Source: Gammaproteobacteria bacterium
GTDB taxonomy: Bacteria > Pseudomonadota > Gammaproteobacteria > Pseudomonadales > Azotimanducaceae
Length of the DNA stretch: 64,000 bases
NCBI GenBank assembly: GCA_002684495.1
Contig: NYVG01000029.1
Location: 26,496-90,495 of the forward strand
Reading direction: 5' to 3'
Of the stretch, positions 56,564 to 64,000 are shown in pieces. The notes below the pieces were generated by a model that ran no database searches, was not told the origin of the DNA, and saw only the letters and a list, made by a program, of their open reading frames with translations. The position numbers and the translations under genes are program-made. Each line of letters opens with the position of its first letter. The first letter of the stretch is position 1.

Positions 56564-57406
56564 TCAAACTGGCGTATCGCCTTCGACTGTGGCTCGTTCC
56601 ATTAGCCGCTCATGTGGATAGTAGTCTGCCGTCGCGTAGTGCTGAGCCGCGCGGTTGTCCCAAAACGCGATTGAGTTTTCGCGCCATTGAAATCGACACT
56701 GGTACTCTGGTCGCGTCGCAGTAGCGAATAATTTCTCCAGTAACGGCTGTGCTTGTGTATCAGCCATCCCCTCAATACCCACGGTAAACAGGGCATTAAC
56801 ATAGATAGACTTGCGCCCGGCCACTGGGTGAGTACGTACAATGGGATGAGTCACCTCTGGATACTTCTTTTCGAATTTGGCCAGTTGCTTGGCGTCCGCG
56901 CCGCTCTGCACCAAGTACTGACGCATCGGCTCGAAGCGATGTATCGCGTTGCGCCCGTCGATCTGTGCCCGGATAGAGTCGTCTAAGCCAGCATAAGCGG
57001 CCTCCATATCGGCGAATAGAGTATCACCGCCGACTTCCGGAACCTTTCTCGCGATAAGTATCGATCCCAAAGAAGGCTGGGGACGCCAAGTAACATCTGA
57101 GTGCCATATCGCTGTGTCGGAAGGCGGTCGGTCTGAATCGTTGTGTAGAACCAACAACTCCGGGAAACCGTCTTTCGGATTCACAGGGTGAGTCTCTAAT
57201 TGGCCGAATTGTCGGGCAAATTCCAAGTGTTGCTGGGCACTGATCTGTTGGTCGCGAAAGAAGATCACTTTGTGTTGCACCAGTTGTTCAGCGACCCACG
57301 CCCTAGTAGCAGCATCTTGCTGCTGCCGTAGGTCGAGGCCCTGTATCTCGGCTCCAATGGTCGGGGTAAGTGGCGTGGCGACGACCATAGATTTCTCGTT
57401 CAGCAA
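56564..57406 (-). CDS. TauD/TfdA family dioxygenase
   Basis: The 280-residue enzyme has the family start (PLTPTIGAEIQGLDL), the iron ligands in IWHSDVTW, and the distal HYATADYYPHERLMER with histidine and arginine. TauD-type enzymes use 2-oxoglutarate to hydroxylate and release sulfite from sulfonates, or cleave aryloxy- and alkyl ethers. It is divergent from a TetR gene with a palindrome between them, so it may be under that regulator. The substrate cannot be told from sequence. Confidence 0.88.
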   Translation of the reverse strand: MLNEKSMVVATPLTPTIGAEIQGLDLRQQQDAATRAWVAEQLVQHKVIFFRDQQISAQQHLEFARQFGQLETHPVNPKDGFPELLVLHNDSDRPPSDTAIWHSDVTWRPQPSLGSILIARKVPEVGGDTLFADMEAAYAGLDDSIRAQIDGRNAIHRFEPMRQYLVQSGADAKQLAKFEKKYPEVTHPIVRTHPVAGRKSIYVNALFTVGIEGMADTQAQPLLEKLFATATRPEYQCRFQWRENSIAFWDNRAAQHYATADYYPHERLMERATVEGDTPV

Positions 57407-57487
57407 CCGGTTGGCCAGTTTAACCCTTGCCCTAACCGGGTGGCAAAGGCCAGATAGCGCGGTAGCGCAGGGGATTGATTGGCCATT

Positions 57488-57505
57488 TCAGAACATATAT
57501 TCTGA
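57488..57505. promoter_or_regulatory. palindrome between tauD-like and tetR-like genes
   Basis: TCAGAA and TTCTGA flank CATATA in an 18-base palindrome. It lies in the intergenic stretch between the divergent dioxygenase and TetR genes, 34 bases before the TetR start. The position and symmetry are those of a TetR-type operator. Confidence 0.5.
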
Positions 57506-57538
57506 TAAAGCGTCAGTAGAGAAAAATTAGGAGTGTGT

Positions 57539-58117
57539 GTGGCCCGAAGCCGAGCATTCGATCCGCTGAGATTACTTGATACCGCTGTAGATCTATTTTG
57601 GATTAAGGGCTACGGCGACTGTTCGATGAGCGATTTGGTGGCTGCTTCAGGTGTTGCTCGATACGGCATATATCAGGAATTTGGGGACAAAGACGCGCTC
57701 TATCGAGCAGCATTGCAGCGTTATCGTCAGCAAGCGGTCGCGATGTTGAACGCCAAACTCAAAACGCCATATGGGGGTTTTGCCGAGATTTGTGAGTATT
57801 TCCAAAGCTTTTCCATATTACTCCAGCAGGGTGATCGACGTGGCTGCTTGGCCTGCCAGGCTGCTGTTGATCGGGCGCAACACGACCCGCTAGTAGCGGA
57901 CATCGTGGCGGCAGTAATGGAGGATATGCGTGGGGCTTTTGGCCGTGCTGTAACGGTGGGGCTAGCCCGCGGTGAACTACGAGTGTTGTCAAAAGATGCG
58001 CTTGTAGAGTTTTTGGTGGGTCTACAGCGCGCGCTAGCCACTATGGTGCGAACGTCGATGCCAGCGGCGGAGATTAATCGCTATATCCAAGTGTCTTTGA
58101 CAATGCTGAGTCGTTGA
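57539..58117 (+). CDS. TetR/AcrR family transcriptional regulator
   Basis: The protein has the TetR helix-turn-helix (RLLDTAVDLFWIKGYGDCSMSDLVAASGVARYGIYQEFGDKDALY) at about 8-53 and a helical ligand domain. AGGAG at 57529-57533 fits the GTG at 57539 better than the track start at 57533, which would overlap it. It probably controls itself and the divergent dioxygenase through the palindrome at 57488. The downstream outer-membrane protein gene may be in the same regulon. Confidence 0.88.
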   Translation: MARSRAFDPLRLLDTAVDLFWIKGYGDCSMSDLVAASGVARYGIYQEFGDKDALYRAALQRYRQQAVAMLNAKLKTPYGGFAEICEYFQSFSILLQQGDRRGCLACQAAVDRAQHDPLVADIVAAVMEDMRGAFGRAVTVGLARGELRVLSKDALVEFLVGLQRALATMVRTSMPAAEINRYIQVSLTMLSR

Positions 58118-58169
58118 GCGGCATCAGATGCGCATTCTAGTTTTCGCAATATGCTTCGGAGAACGTTAG

Positions 58170-59042
58170 ATGATGAACTTTTCGCTTCGTGTTTTTTACA
58201 TGCTGGCTCTGGCGGCAGTGCCAGTGTGGGGCTTTGCCATAGACATACCCCCAGGTCAGGCGATTGCGCCGCCCCCGGGCAAAAGTGCAATACGCTTTGA
58301 AATAAACTCGGTTAAATTCGGAGACAAATACCTTAAGGGGGAGGCGTTGAGCACGGGGTCTGAACTGGAGCTCAACAGCCTTGGTGTCCAGTATTCGCGG
58401 AGTCTTATGATCAAGAATAGGTTAGCCGGATTTTACCTAAATTCGGCAGTAGGGTTGGCTCTGCCAGGCGGCTCTATTGCCGCCCAAAGCGATGTAACTG
58501 GCATGACCGATTCTGCCGCGGCACTAGTGACTTGGCTGCACGCGGATAGGGAGAAAGGTCGTTATGCAGTTCTTGGCACCTTTATCATTGCGCCCACCGG
58601 AGACTACGACAGTAATCGTGCGATAAATCTGAGTCAGAATAGGTTTGCGGGCGGGTTTCAACTAGGTTACCACACTAGACTGGCTAGTGACTGGGATGTA
58701 ATGACGACAGCTAACGTCATGTTCTCTGGAAAAAACGACGATTTTGGTCTTATGCATCAAACCTATGAGCAAGATCCGCTCTACTCTATGCAATTCACCT
58801 TGATGCATCACATCGACCCATCGATCACCGCATCAGCCACGTACTATGTCTACCACGGTGGCGCGGGCCAGCTAGACGGTGTTGATATGGACAACGACAT
58901 TAGCCGCAATCGATACGAAATGGTTTTGTCGAAAAGAGTTCGATCTGCCAAATACTTTTTATACCTTGGAAAAGATGCGAACACAGAAAATGGCTTTATC
59001 GAGGACCGCCGCTTGTCGTTTCGTTATCAGCACTATTTCTAG
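58170..59042 (+). CDS. outer-membrane beta-barrel protein (phenol MetA-type)
   Basis: The 290-residue protein has a signal peptide (to about residue 22), many alternating beta-strands, and a C-terminal aromatic residue (RYQHYF), as in outer-membrane barrels. The pattern APTGDYDSNRAINLSQNRFAGGFQLGY is like the meta-pathway phenol-degradation transporter family (Phenol_MetA_deg). Such proteins are tied to uptake of hydrophobic compounds. It follows the TetR gene by about 50 bases, with GGAG before its ATG. Confidence 0.78.
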   Translation: MMNFSLRVFYMLALAAVPVWGFAIDIPPGQAIAPPPGKSAIRFEINSVKFGDKYLKGEALSTGSELELNSLGVQYSRSLMIKNRLAGFYLNSAVGLALPGGSIAAQSDVTGMTDSAAALVTWLHADREKGRYAVLGTFIIAPTGDYDSNRAINLSQNRFAGGFQLGYHTRLASDWDVMTTANVMFSGKNDDFGLMHQTYEQDPLYSMQFTLMHHIDPSITASATYYVYHGGAGQLDGVDMDNDISRNRYEMVLSKRVRSAKYFLYLGKDANTENGFIEDRRLSFRYQHYF

Positions 59043-59072
59043 CCGCCCTGCGTTTTAAAGGGGGGGGTAATA

Positions 59073-59106
59073 GCCAACTGACCCAGCGAGGGTCGGGTTA
59101 GTTGGC
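59073..59106. terminator. hairpin between convergent genes
   Basis: GCCAACTGACCC and GGGTCGGGTTAGTTGGC form a two-part stem around loop AGCGA, with a one-sided insertion. It lies between the convergent outer-membrane protein and transporter genes and may serve either strand. A run of eight G lies just before it at about 59060. Confidence 0.4.
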
Positions 59107-59138
59107 GTCTTGCACCGCGCGCATTAGCGCGCCGATGG

Positions 59139-60677
59139 TTAAACCGGCGCGGCGTTAGCTGCCTGCGCTTTTTCTGCAATTTCTGCCTGAATTTGCGCGA
59201 GCCGCTCCTCCGTTAGCGAGTAGCTCCACAGCATGGGCACCGCGATAAACTTAAAGATCGCGGGCACGATGGAATACAAGCATGCAAGCCATAGCAGCGA
59301 GTAGGCGCTGTTCGGATCGTTGATTGGATCGGCTAAAGAATTAAACCCGACAATGGTTGCAGCAGTAGTGCCGACCACCAAGCCCATTGCGTATGCGAGC
59401 TTGCGTGTCATTGTCCAGATGCTGAAGTAGGCGCCGCCCTGACGCTTACCGGTTTGGGCACTGTCAAGATCGATGACGTCCGCCGCCATGGCATAGGGCA
59501 GGGCACTGAGTGCGCCGATTGCGCTGCCTTTTAGGCACATAACTCCGATAAACAGCGCAAATTTCCCTGTTGGAATACCTTCAAATTGGGCATTCAATCC
59601 CACCATCAAACTATCAGGGAGAAATGAAAGCAGCTTGCTTAACTCCATAGCGGTAAACCATTCTTGAGGAGCTATTGCGATCAAAGGAATAAAGCACGAC
59701 CACAGCGCATACCAGAAAATTGCCACCATGGTGGCTCGGTGTTTGCCAACTCTGCTTGACAATTTGAACCACAATGGAATCGCTACGATCTGAGAAAGAA
59801 AGTAGGGCGCCAAATAGAAACCGTATAAATCGCCGGCCAGTAGTACATGTTTCACAAAAAAGAAACTCAACGAGTTCGTCATCGCTGAACCGATCGTCGA
59901 AAATAGAAAGATGATGACCAGCTTGCGATAAGGCTCGTTGGCCCAAACGTACTTAAAACTCTCGCGTATCGGCAGGCGGCTGTTGTTGTTTTCTTTGACC
60001 GGATGTTCTGGTACCACGGCCAACATATTGAAGATCAAAATCGGCATTATTATGACCAAGGCGATGGTCAAGAAATAAACGTTATCGGTGGGTTTGGTAT
60101 AGCCCCAGAACACGATGATTGCTGGTGTCATTGCCCCAATTAGTGAACCAGATACCGTGAATGCCTCCTTCCAGCTCATGATCAATGTTCGTTCGTTATA
60201 CCCCTGTGCCAGTTCAGCACCCCATGCAGAATAAGGAACGTCTTTAATGGTGGCGCCGATATACATAATGACTAGCACCCCGAGCAAATACGGGTAGCCG
60301 GTATTAAACGTCAGTCCCAGCAAGGTTACCTCTGAAAATTCAATGGGCGGAATCCACAGTAACCAAACCCCAAGCATAAATACCGGCATGCCGATCAATA
60401 TGAAGGGCCTGCGGCGGCCCCATCGGGTGCGCATGCGATCAGATAGAAAACCGATCACCGGATCGGTGATGCCATCGAAGATTCGCGACAAAGCCAATAC
60501 CAAACCGACAAATCCAAGACTAAGTCCAAAGCCTGCAGAGTCCGCGTAGACTGGGGTCAGGTAGACGGCTAGCGGCAGGCCAACCATCGATAAGGGTAAT
60601 GACGGCGCACCGTAAGACGCCATCTGATAGATCCCTAAAGACTTCTTTTCTGACACATTATCCCCCTGCTGATTCAC
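59139..60677 (-). CDS. GPH-family (MelB-like) cation symporter, MFS
   Basis: The 512-residue protein has about twelve membrane helices. The GPH signature in the first half reads FDGITDPVIGFLSDRMRTRW, with charged loops, and the N-terminus YGAPSLPLSMVGLPLAVY is typical of this family. Members import sugars, glucuronides or similar organic solutes with Na+ or H+. It is in the same direction as the PhyH-type and nitroreductase genes upstream and probably belongs to one transcription unit. The substrate is unknown. Confidence 0.87.
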   Translation of the reverse strand: MNQQGDNVSEKKSLGIYQMASYGAPSLPLSMVGLPLAVYLTPVYADSAGFGLSLGFVGLVLALSRIFDGITDPVIGFLSDRMRTRWGRRRPFILIGMPVFMLGVWLLWIPPIEFSEVTLLGLTFNTGYPYLLGVLVIMYIGATIKDVPYSAWGAELAQGYNERTLIMSWKEAFTVSGSLIGAMTPAIIVFWGYTKPTDNVYFLTIALVIIMPILIFNMLAVVPEHPVKENNNSRLPIRESFKYVWANEPYRKLVIIFLFSTIGSAMTNSLSFFFVKHVLLAGDLYGFYLAPYFLSQIVAIPLWFKLSSRVGKHRATMVAIFWYALWSCFIPLIAIAPQEWFTAMELSKLLSFLPDSLMVGLNAQFEGIPTGKFALFIGVMCLKGSAIGALSALPYAMAADVIDLDSAQTGKRQGGAYFSIWTMTRKLAYAMGLVVGTTAATIVGFNSLADPINDPNSAYSLLWLACLYSIVPAIFKFIAVPMLWSYSLTEERLAQIQAEIAEKAQAANAAPV

Positions 60678-60696
60678 TTCTTAAAATGCGCTCGTG

Positions 60697-61644
60697 CTAT
60701 TCTCTACGCGTCACTGGCAGTGGAATGAGCTGGGCGTTTTCGCCGATTAAAGCGTCTGGAAACTCTACGTCTGTGCTGCCAAAGGCAGCCCTTTGGTGCT
60801 CGACTTTGGTGCCATTTATATTCCCAAGCGTGCCATAGGTTCTGAGTCCTAGACGTGCGCGTAGCTGTGGGGTTGCTTGTTCTAAAATGTCCCGAGCTGT
60901 TGATACGCAAGCGTTTTCTTGTTGGCGTACCCAGGGCGCGCAGCAGAAGACAGAAATTGCGCGGCGCGGATGGCCCTCAAGGTTGGCGCCCGTGCCATGC
61001 CAAAGTCGACCGTCGAATACAAACAGGCTGCCGGCGGGAGCGTTGATTTGATGTCCAAGTTGCGGCTTTGGTGGATGCACCCGATAGTTCAGGGGCCAAC
61101 GGTGACTGCCCGGAAAAATCACTGTGCTGCCCCTTTGTGGCGTGAAGTCGTCTAACAGATAAAATAAATTGCACAGTGCAGGGAATTCGATTGAGGCCGG
61201 TATCTGGCCCTGATCTCGGTGAATGAGTTCTGCTGTGTCAGTGGTGCCAACAAATAGATGGGCGGTAAGACTAGAGAGCAACCAATGTTTTCCGAGTAGA
61301 TAGCTGGCTATGGCATTGGTAGTAGCGTCTTCCACCAGATCCAGATAGTGCTGACCTTTGTTCACCATATTCGGCAGCACTTGTTTATTACTGCCGCCGC
61401 GATCCGGGCAAAGTTCTCCGAGTGCTTGCTCGGCTGCGTATTGTTGGTCTAATTGCTGTTTTAATGCATCGACGATGTTGCTCTTCAATGCGTCGCGTAA
61501 AATGCAGCAGCCGTGACTATTAAGGTCGTAAAGGGCCTGCTTCAAATCTCCAGTGGGCGACGGAACATCGAGAATTACAGGACCGTTTAATTCTGGTGCC
61601 TGGATATACCCGCTTTGACCTTCTCTGTTTGATTCTGCAGTCAT
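60697..61644 (-). CDS. phytanoyl-CoA dioxygenase (PhyH) family protein
   Basis: The 315-residue protein has a PhyH fold. The HxD motif is in LIHRDQGQIP, the stretch GSTVIFPGSHRW follows, and the distal His is in RLWHGTGAN with an arginine after it (HPRRAISVF). The C-terminus (VRQQENACVSTA) resembles the PhyH protein at 49.7 kb, so the two are distant paralogues. It lies 19 bases upstream of the transporter gene and downstream of the nitroreductase gene in one run. Confidence 0.83.
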   Translation of the reverse strand: MTAESNREGQSGYIQAPELNGPVILDVPSPTGDLKQALYDLNSHGCCILRDALKSNIVDALKQQLDQQYAAEQALGELCPDRGGSNKQVLPNMVNKGQHYLDLVEDATTNAIASYLLGKHWLLSSLTAHLFVGTTDTAELIHRDQGQIPASIEFPALCNLFYLLDDFTPQRGSTVIFPGSHRWPLNYRVHPPKPQLGHQINAPAGSLFVFDGRLWHGTGANLEGHPRRAISVFCCAPWVRQQENACVSTARDILEQATPQLRARLGLRTYGTLGNINGTKVEHQRAAFGSTDVEFPDALIGENAQLIPLPVTRRE

Positions 61645-61693
61645 GGCTTACCCTTAGCGCGCTATGCCGAAACCTGTGGGTCTAGAGCATGTC

Positions 61694-62329
61694 CTACCAC
61701 TCGTTAAATCTAACCATTTTATCCACCGGTCGACGGCGGATTTTGCCATGCCCGCCCAATACCGGGTAGCCGACTGGGATGTGGGCACAGGTATGCCAGT
61801 CCTCTGGGAGTTTGAATAGCGCTTTGACCGCATCTTCCTCGTAGCACAAGAGGGTTGTTATTACACATCCTAGGCCTTCATTGCGGCAGGCGAGTAAAAA
61901 ATTCTGTACCGCTGGGTAGACCGATCCACCGCCAACCACACTCGGCCGCTCCAGCGCGCTGTCCGTAATCGTCATTAATTTGGGGTTAAAGCAAAATACG
62001 GCGATCAAAGGCGCCTCGAACATATGGCTTGCGAGGTAATTGCCCGCATCCAGAGCTTTGATGCTACTTGGTTTGGCGTCTTCTGGCATGGTGTCCAGAC
62101 GCGCTTCATAGCCCGGCACATAGGCATCCCAATGCGGTTTGTACAGATCTTGCAGTGCTTGTTTTTTCGCCGGCTCTGTTACTGCGATGAGCCGCCATGG
62201 CTGGGTGTTGCCGCCAGTTGGCGCCCAAGTTGCTGCACTGAAAATGCGTTGCTGTATGTCCTCAGCAATGGGGTCTGGTCGTAGCCTGCGCACCGCACGC
62301 AGCGTACTCATTGCGTCGTATAGATCCAT
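61694..62329 (-). CDS. nitroreductase family flavoprotein
   Basis: The 211-residue protein fits the NfnB/FMN nitroreductase fold. RRLRPDPI and AATWAPTGGNTQPWRLIAV bind FMN near the N-terminus, and GLGCVITTLLCYEEDAVKALF lies in the C-terminal half. Such enzymes reduce nitro groups, quinones or dehydrogenate small molecules with NAD(P)H. The ATG at 62329 has GGGAGG upstream and replaces the track start at 62353. It is first in the run nitroreductase-PhyH-transporter. Confidence 0.87.
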   Translation of the reverse strand: MDLYDAMSTLRAVRRLRPDPIAEDIQQRIFSAATWAPTGGNTQPWRLIAVTEPAKKQALQDLYKPHWDAYVPGYEARLDTMPEDAKPSSIKALDAGNYLASHMFEAPLIAVFCFNPKLMTITDSALERPSVVGGGSVYPAVQNFLLACRNEGLGCVITTLLCYEEDAVKALFKLPEDWHTCAHIPVGYPVLGGHGKIRRRPVDKMVRFNEW

Positions 62330-62957
62330 AACATCCTCCCTTCCTCGTAACATCCTCTATTTGCGAGCTAATTTCTAGTGTTTGTTCGGTCATATGGCGA
62401 ATACGTGGTTTCCACGAATGATTACTCACCTCTGTAAATTTGTTCATTTTTTCTGAAATTCTCAATTTTCATTAAATTCATGTAGTTAGGCTTAATTCAA
62501 ACGGTTTACTCTGGTTTTTTTGGGTGAATTAGGCCCTAAAGAGCCTCTTTTAAGTGAACTCTTGACCACGCGACTTTCACCTATCCTTCATGCACCAAAA
62601 TCTAACGTTGGGCTCATGTTCAGCGCGCATCTGCTCCATTACGGTGCAGGAAATCGCCAATACAGCGCGTAGATGAATAGGGGACCACCGTCGGGAGGCG
62701 AGTGGTTTGAGGATGCACAAGTCGCGAGATGGAGTTTTTGGCGAAAAACAAACTCGCAGCTTTGCAATGGACTGGAGTACACCCCGCTGCCGTCTTAGGG
62801 GCGGCAAGAACCTAGGAAAAATTCAAACGACAGGTGCCTATGGATCGGCCATGGATCGCGATCTCTGCTCATCGGAGGGATGAGTGGGCACTGCTGAGCC
62901 AGGGTTAGGCATAGGACGCGGGGCACTCACCGTTTGAACAAATGAAGGGAGATCGAA
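62330..62957. other. 628-base intergenic region before the rhodopsin gene
   Basis: This region lies between the divergent nitroreductase and rhodopsin genes. The minus-strand ORF at 62577-62807 resembles no protein. Visible structures are a hairpin TGCCG/CGGCA near 62790, a tandem ATGGATCG repeat near 62840, and a hairpin CTCATC-GGAGG-GATGAG at 62868-62884. The rhodopsin gene has a strong ribosome-binding site (AAGGGAG). No promoter stands out well enough to call. Confidence 0.4.
62868..62884 (+). promoter_or_regulatory. hairpin with GGAGG loop in the rhodopsin leader
   Basis: CTCATC and GATGAG pair around a GGAGG loop, with further wobble pairs outside, 74 bases before the rhodopsin ATG. 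GGA exposed in a loop is the binding motif of CsrA/RsmA-type regulators. Whether this leader is transcribed is not known. Confidence 0.4.
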
Positions 62958-63647
62958 ATGGAAACGACGTTGAACCCAAACGATTACGTTGGCGTTACTT
63001 TCTGGATCATTTCTGCGGCCATGGTCGCAGCTACCTACTTTTTCACTGTTGAACGCGACCGCGCTGAAGGCAAGTGGAAAACCTCACTAACTGTTGCCGC
63101 TATGGTGACTGGTATTGCAGCTATTCATTACTTCTACATGAGAGGTGTATGGATAGAGACAAATGAAAGCCCCTTAGTATTTCGTTATGTCGACTGGCTG
63201 CTGACGGTGCCATTGCAAATCGTTGAGTTCTATCTGATCTTGGCGGCTATTGCTGTAGTTCGCGCAGCGCTATTCTGGAAGTTGTTGATCGCATCGTTAG
63301 TGATGCTGATATTCGGCTATCTTGGAGAGCTTGGCGCCATGAACTATTGGCTAGCATTTGCCATTGGGATGGCCGGATGGATATACATTATCTATGAGAT
63401 CTTCGCTGGTGAAGCCAGTCAGATCAGCGCCAGTCAGGGGACTCAGGCGAGTCAGACAGCGTTCAACGCTTTGCGAATCATTGTGACTGTCGGTTGGGCG
63501 ATATACCCCCTCGGTTACATTGCCGAGCCAGCGTTCGGCGCTGCGGCATTGAATGTCATTTACAACCTTGCGGACTTCGTTAACAAGATCGCATTTGGTG
63601 TAGTGATTTGGATAGCAGCTACGTCTTCTTCACAGTCGAAGGCGTAA
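62958..63647 (+). CDS. proteorhodopsin, blue-type tuning residue
   Basis: The 229-residue seven-helix protein is a proton-pumping rhodopsin. Retinal binds Lys210 in NLADFVNKIAFG. The proton acceptor, threonine and donor are D79, T83 and E90 in RYVDWLLTVPLQIVEF, the DTE set of proteorhodopsin. His57 matches the conserved His75. Gln87 occupies the position of residue 105, and Gln there marks blue-absorbing forms. It lacks the cleavable signal of the reference green protein and begins METTLNPNDYVG. A GGPP synthase gene for retinal synthesis follows. Confidence 0.97.
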   Translation: METTLNPNDYVGVTFWIISAAMVAATYFFTVERDRAEGKWKTSLTVAAMVTGIAAIHYFYMRGVWIETNESPLVFRYVDWLLTVPLQIVEFYLILAAIAVVRAALFWKLLIASLVMLIFGYLGELGAMNYWLAFAIGMAGWIYIIYEIFAGEASQISASQGTQASQTAFNALRIIVTVGWAIYPLGYIAEPAFGAAALNVIYNLADFVNKIAFGVVIWIAATSSSQSKA

Positions 63648-63669
63648 TGCGGTAACCCTTTCCGGTTGC

Positions 63670-63690
63670 GGGCGTCACAAAGTGGCGCCC
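63670..63690 (+). terminator. hairpin between rhodopsin and crtE
   Basis: GGGCGTCAC and GTGGCGCCC pair (one G-U) around AAA, 23 bases after the rhodopsin stop. No T tract follows. It may attenuate readthrough into the carotenoid genes so that rhodopsin is made in excess over them, or stabilise the rhodopsin mRNA. Confidence 0.5.
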
Positions 63691-63756
63691 GTCATCGGCC
63701 TACTTCTTCAAAGAGTAATAAGACAAGTTAACGAACAGTCACCAGGAGTCCTGATT

Positions 63757-64000
63757 ATGAGCAACGACTTTAAGGCTCAGCTTGAGGCGACGATCCGTAA
63801 ATTTGGTGATGATGCGGGCACAGTCCGAGGAGCAGCAGCTCACCACTTATCTCGCTGCGGTAAACGCACCCGCGCTAAGTTCACTTTTACCGCCGCTAAG
63901 AATTTTGAACATCCTGATGTGCTAATAAAGATCGCGGCAGCGTCTGAATTGATACATGAAGCCTCGATAGTGCACGACGACGTCCAAGACCGAACCCCCG
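63757..64000 (+). CDS. crtE: polyprenyl (geranylgeranyl) diphosphate synthase, partial
   Basis: The first 81 codons are in the window. They show the polyprenyl synthetase start, with GKRTRAKF in place of the usual GGKRxRP, and the first aspartate-rich motif in ELIHEASIVHDDVQD. In rhodopsin clusters this gene makes geranylgeranyl diphosphate for beta-carotene and retinal. CAGGAG lies upstream of the ATG. The end, and any following crtI, crtB, crtY and blh genes, are outside the window. Another chain length cannot be excluded. Confidence 0.8.
   Translation, partial: MSNDFKAQLEATIRKFGDDAGTVRGAAAHHLSRCGKRTRAKFTFTAAKNFEHPDVLIKIAAASELIHEASIVHDDVQDRTP

Noticed and set aside
62577-62807. 76-residue minus-strand ORF before the rhodopsin gene
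   Set aside because: Rich in Arg, Cys and Trp as expected of chance ORFs, with no family resemblance.

Overview
The window is a piece of a gammaproteobacterial chromosome, most likely from a marine photoheterotroph. The evidence for this is a gene order close to that of Pseudomonas (lpt/rpoN, murA-hisGD, rplM-rpsI-petABC-sspAB, lpoA/rsmI-rnpB-mraZ-dcw-lpxC-dciA-secA-argJ, pilDCB), lipopolysaccharide export genes, a cytochrome bc1 complex, and a proteorhodopsin followed by a carotenoid/retinal pathway gene at the right edge. The species cannot be named from the sequence alone.

Layout. (1) 0.1-6.8 kb, minus strand: a CaxA-type antiporter, kdsC, lptCAB, rpoN, hpf, ptsN, rapZ. This is the LPS-export and sigma-54/PTS-Ntr operon. 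(2) 7.0-11.8 kb, plus: ibaG, murA, hisG, hisD, zapE. (3) 11.8-17.0 kb, plus: rplM-rpsI with a good promoter and terminator, then petABC, then sspAB. (4) 17.0-21.0 kb: BON lipoprotein, yraN-type and lpoA genes (minus), rsmI (plus), and the RNase P RNA. (5) 21.1-35.3 kb, plus: the dcw cell-wall and division cluster from mraZ to ftsZ, then lpxC. murF, murG and ddl are missing from their usual places. (6) 35.3-41.7 kb: dciA, an M23 peptidase, secA, argJ, yacG, coaE. (7) 41.7-46.1 kb: pilD-pilC-pilB (minus) facing away from two type IV pilin genes (plus). (8) 46.1-62.3 kb: an accessory region with a DUF1499 protein, a sulfurtransferase, two paralogous one-helix proteins, four Fe(II)/2-oxoglutarate-type dioxygenases, a TetR regulator, an outer-membrane protein, a GPH-type transporter and a nitroreductase. 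It also holds several small genes and apparently broken genes. (9) 63.0-64.0 kb, plus: a proteorhodopsin with a blue-type tuning residue, then the start of a geranylgeranyl diphosphate synthase.

The first 46 kb is a conserved housekeeping core in which every long gene reads cleanly. The accessory region is different. Three genes in 47.9-54.1 kb each look one base short of an intact reading frame, and a fourth is cut by an in-frame amber codon. Three intergenic hairpins share a purine-rich loop core (GGGGAGRAGAG) and form an unexplained repeat or RNA family. A long imperfect hairpin fills the ftsZ-lpxC gap. These, together with the missing dcw genes and a changed active-site motif in FtsI, are the main points for follow-up.
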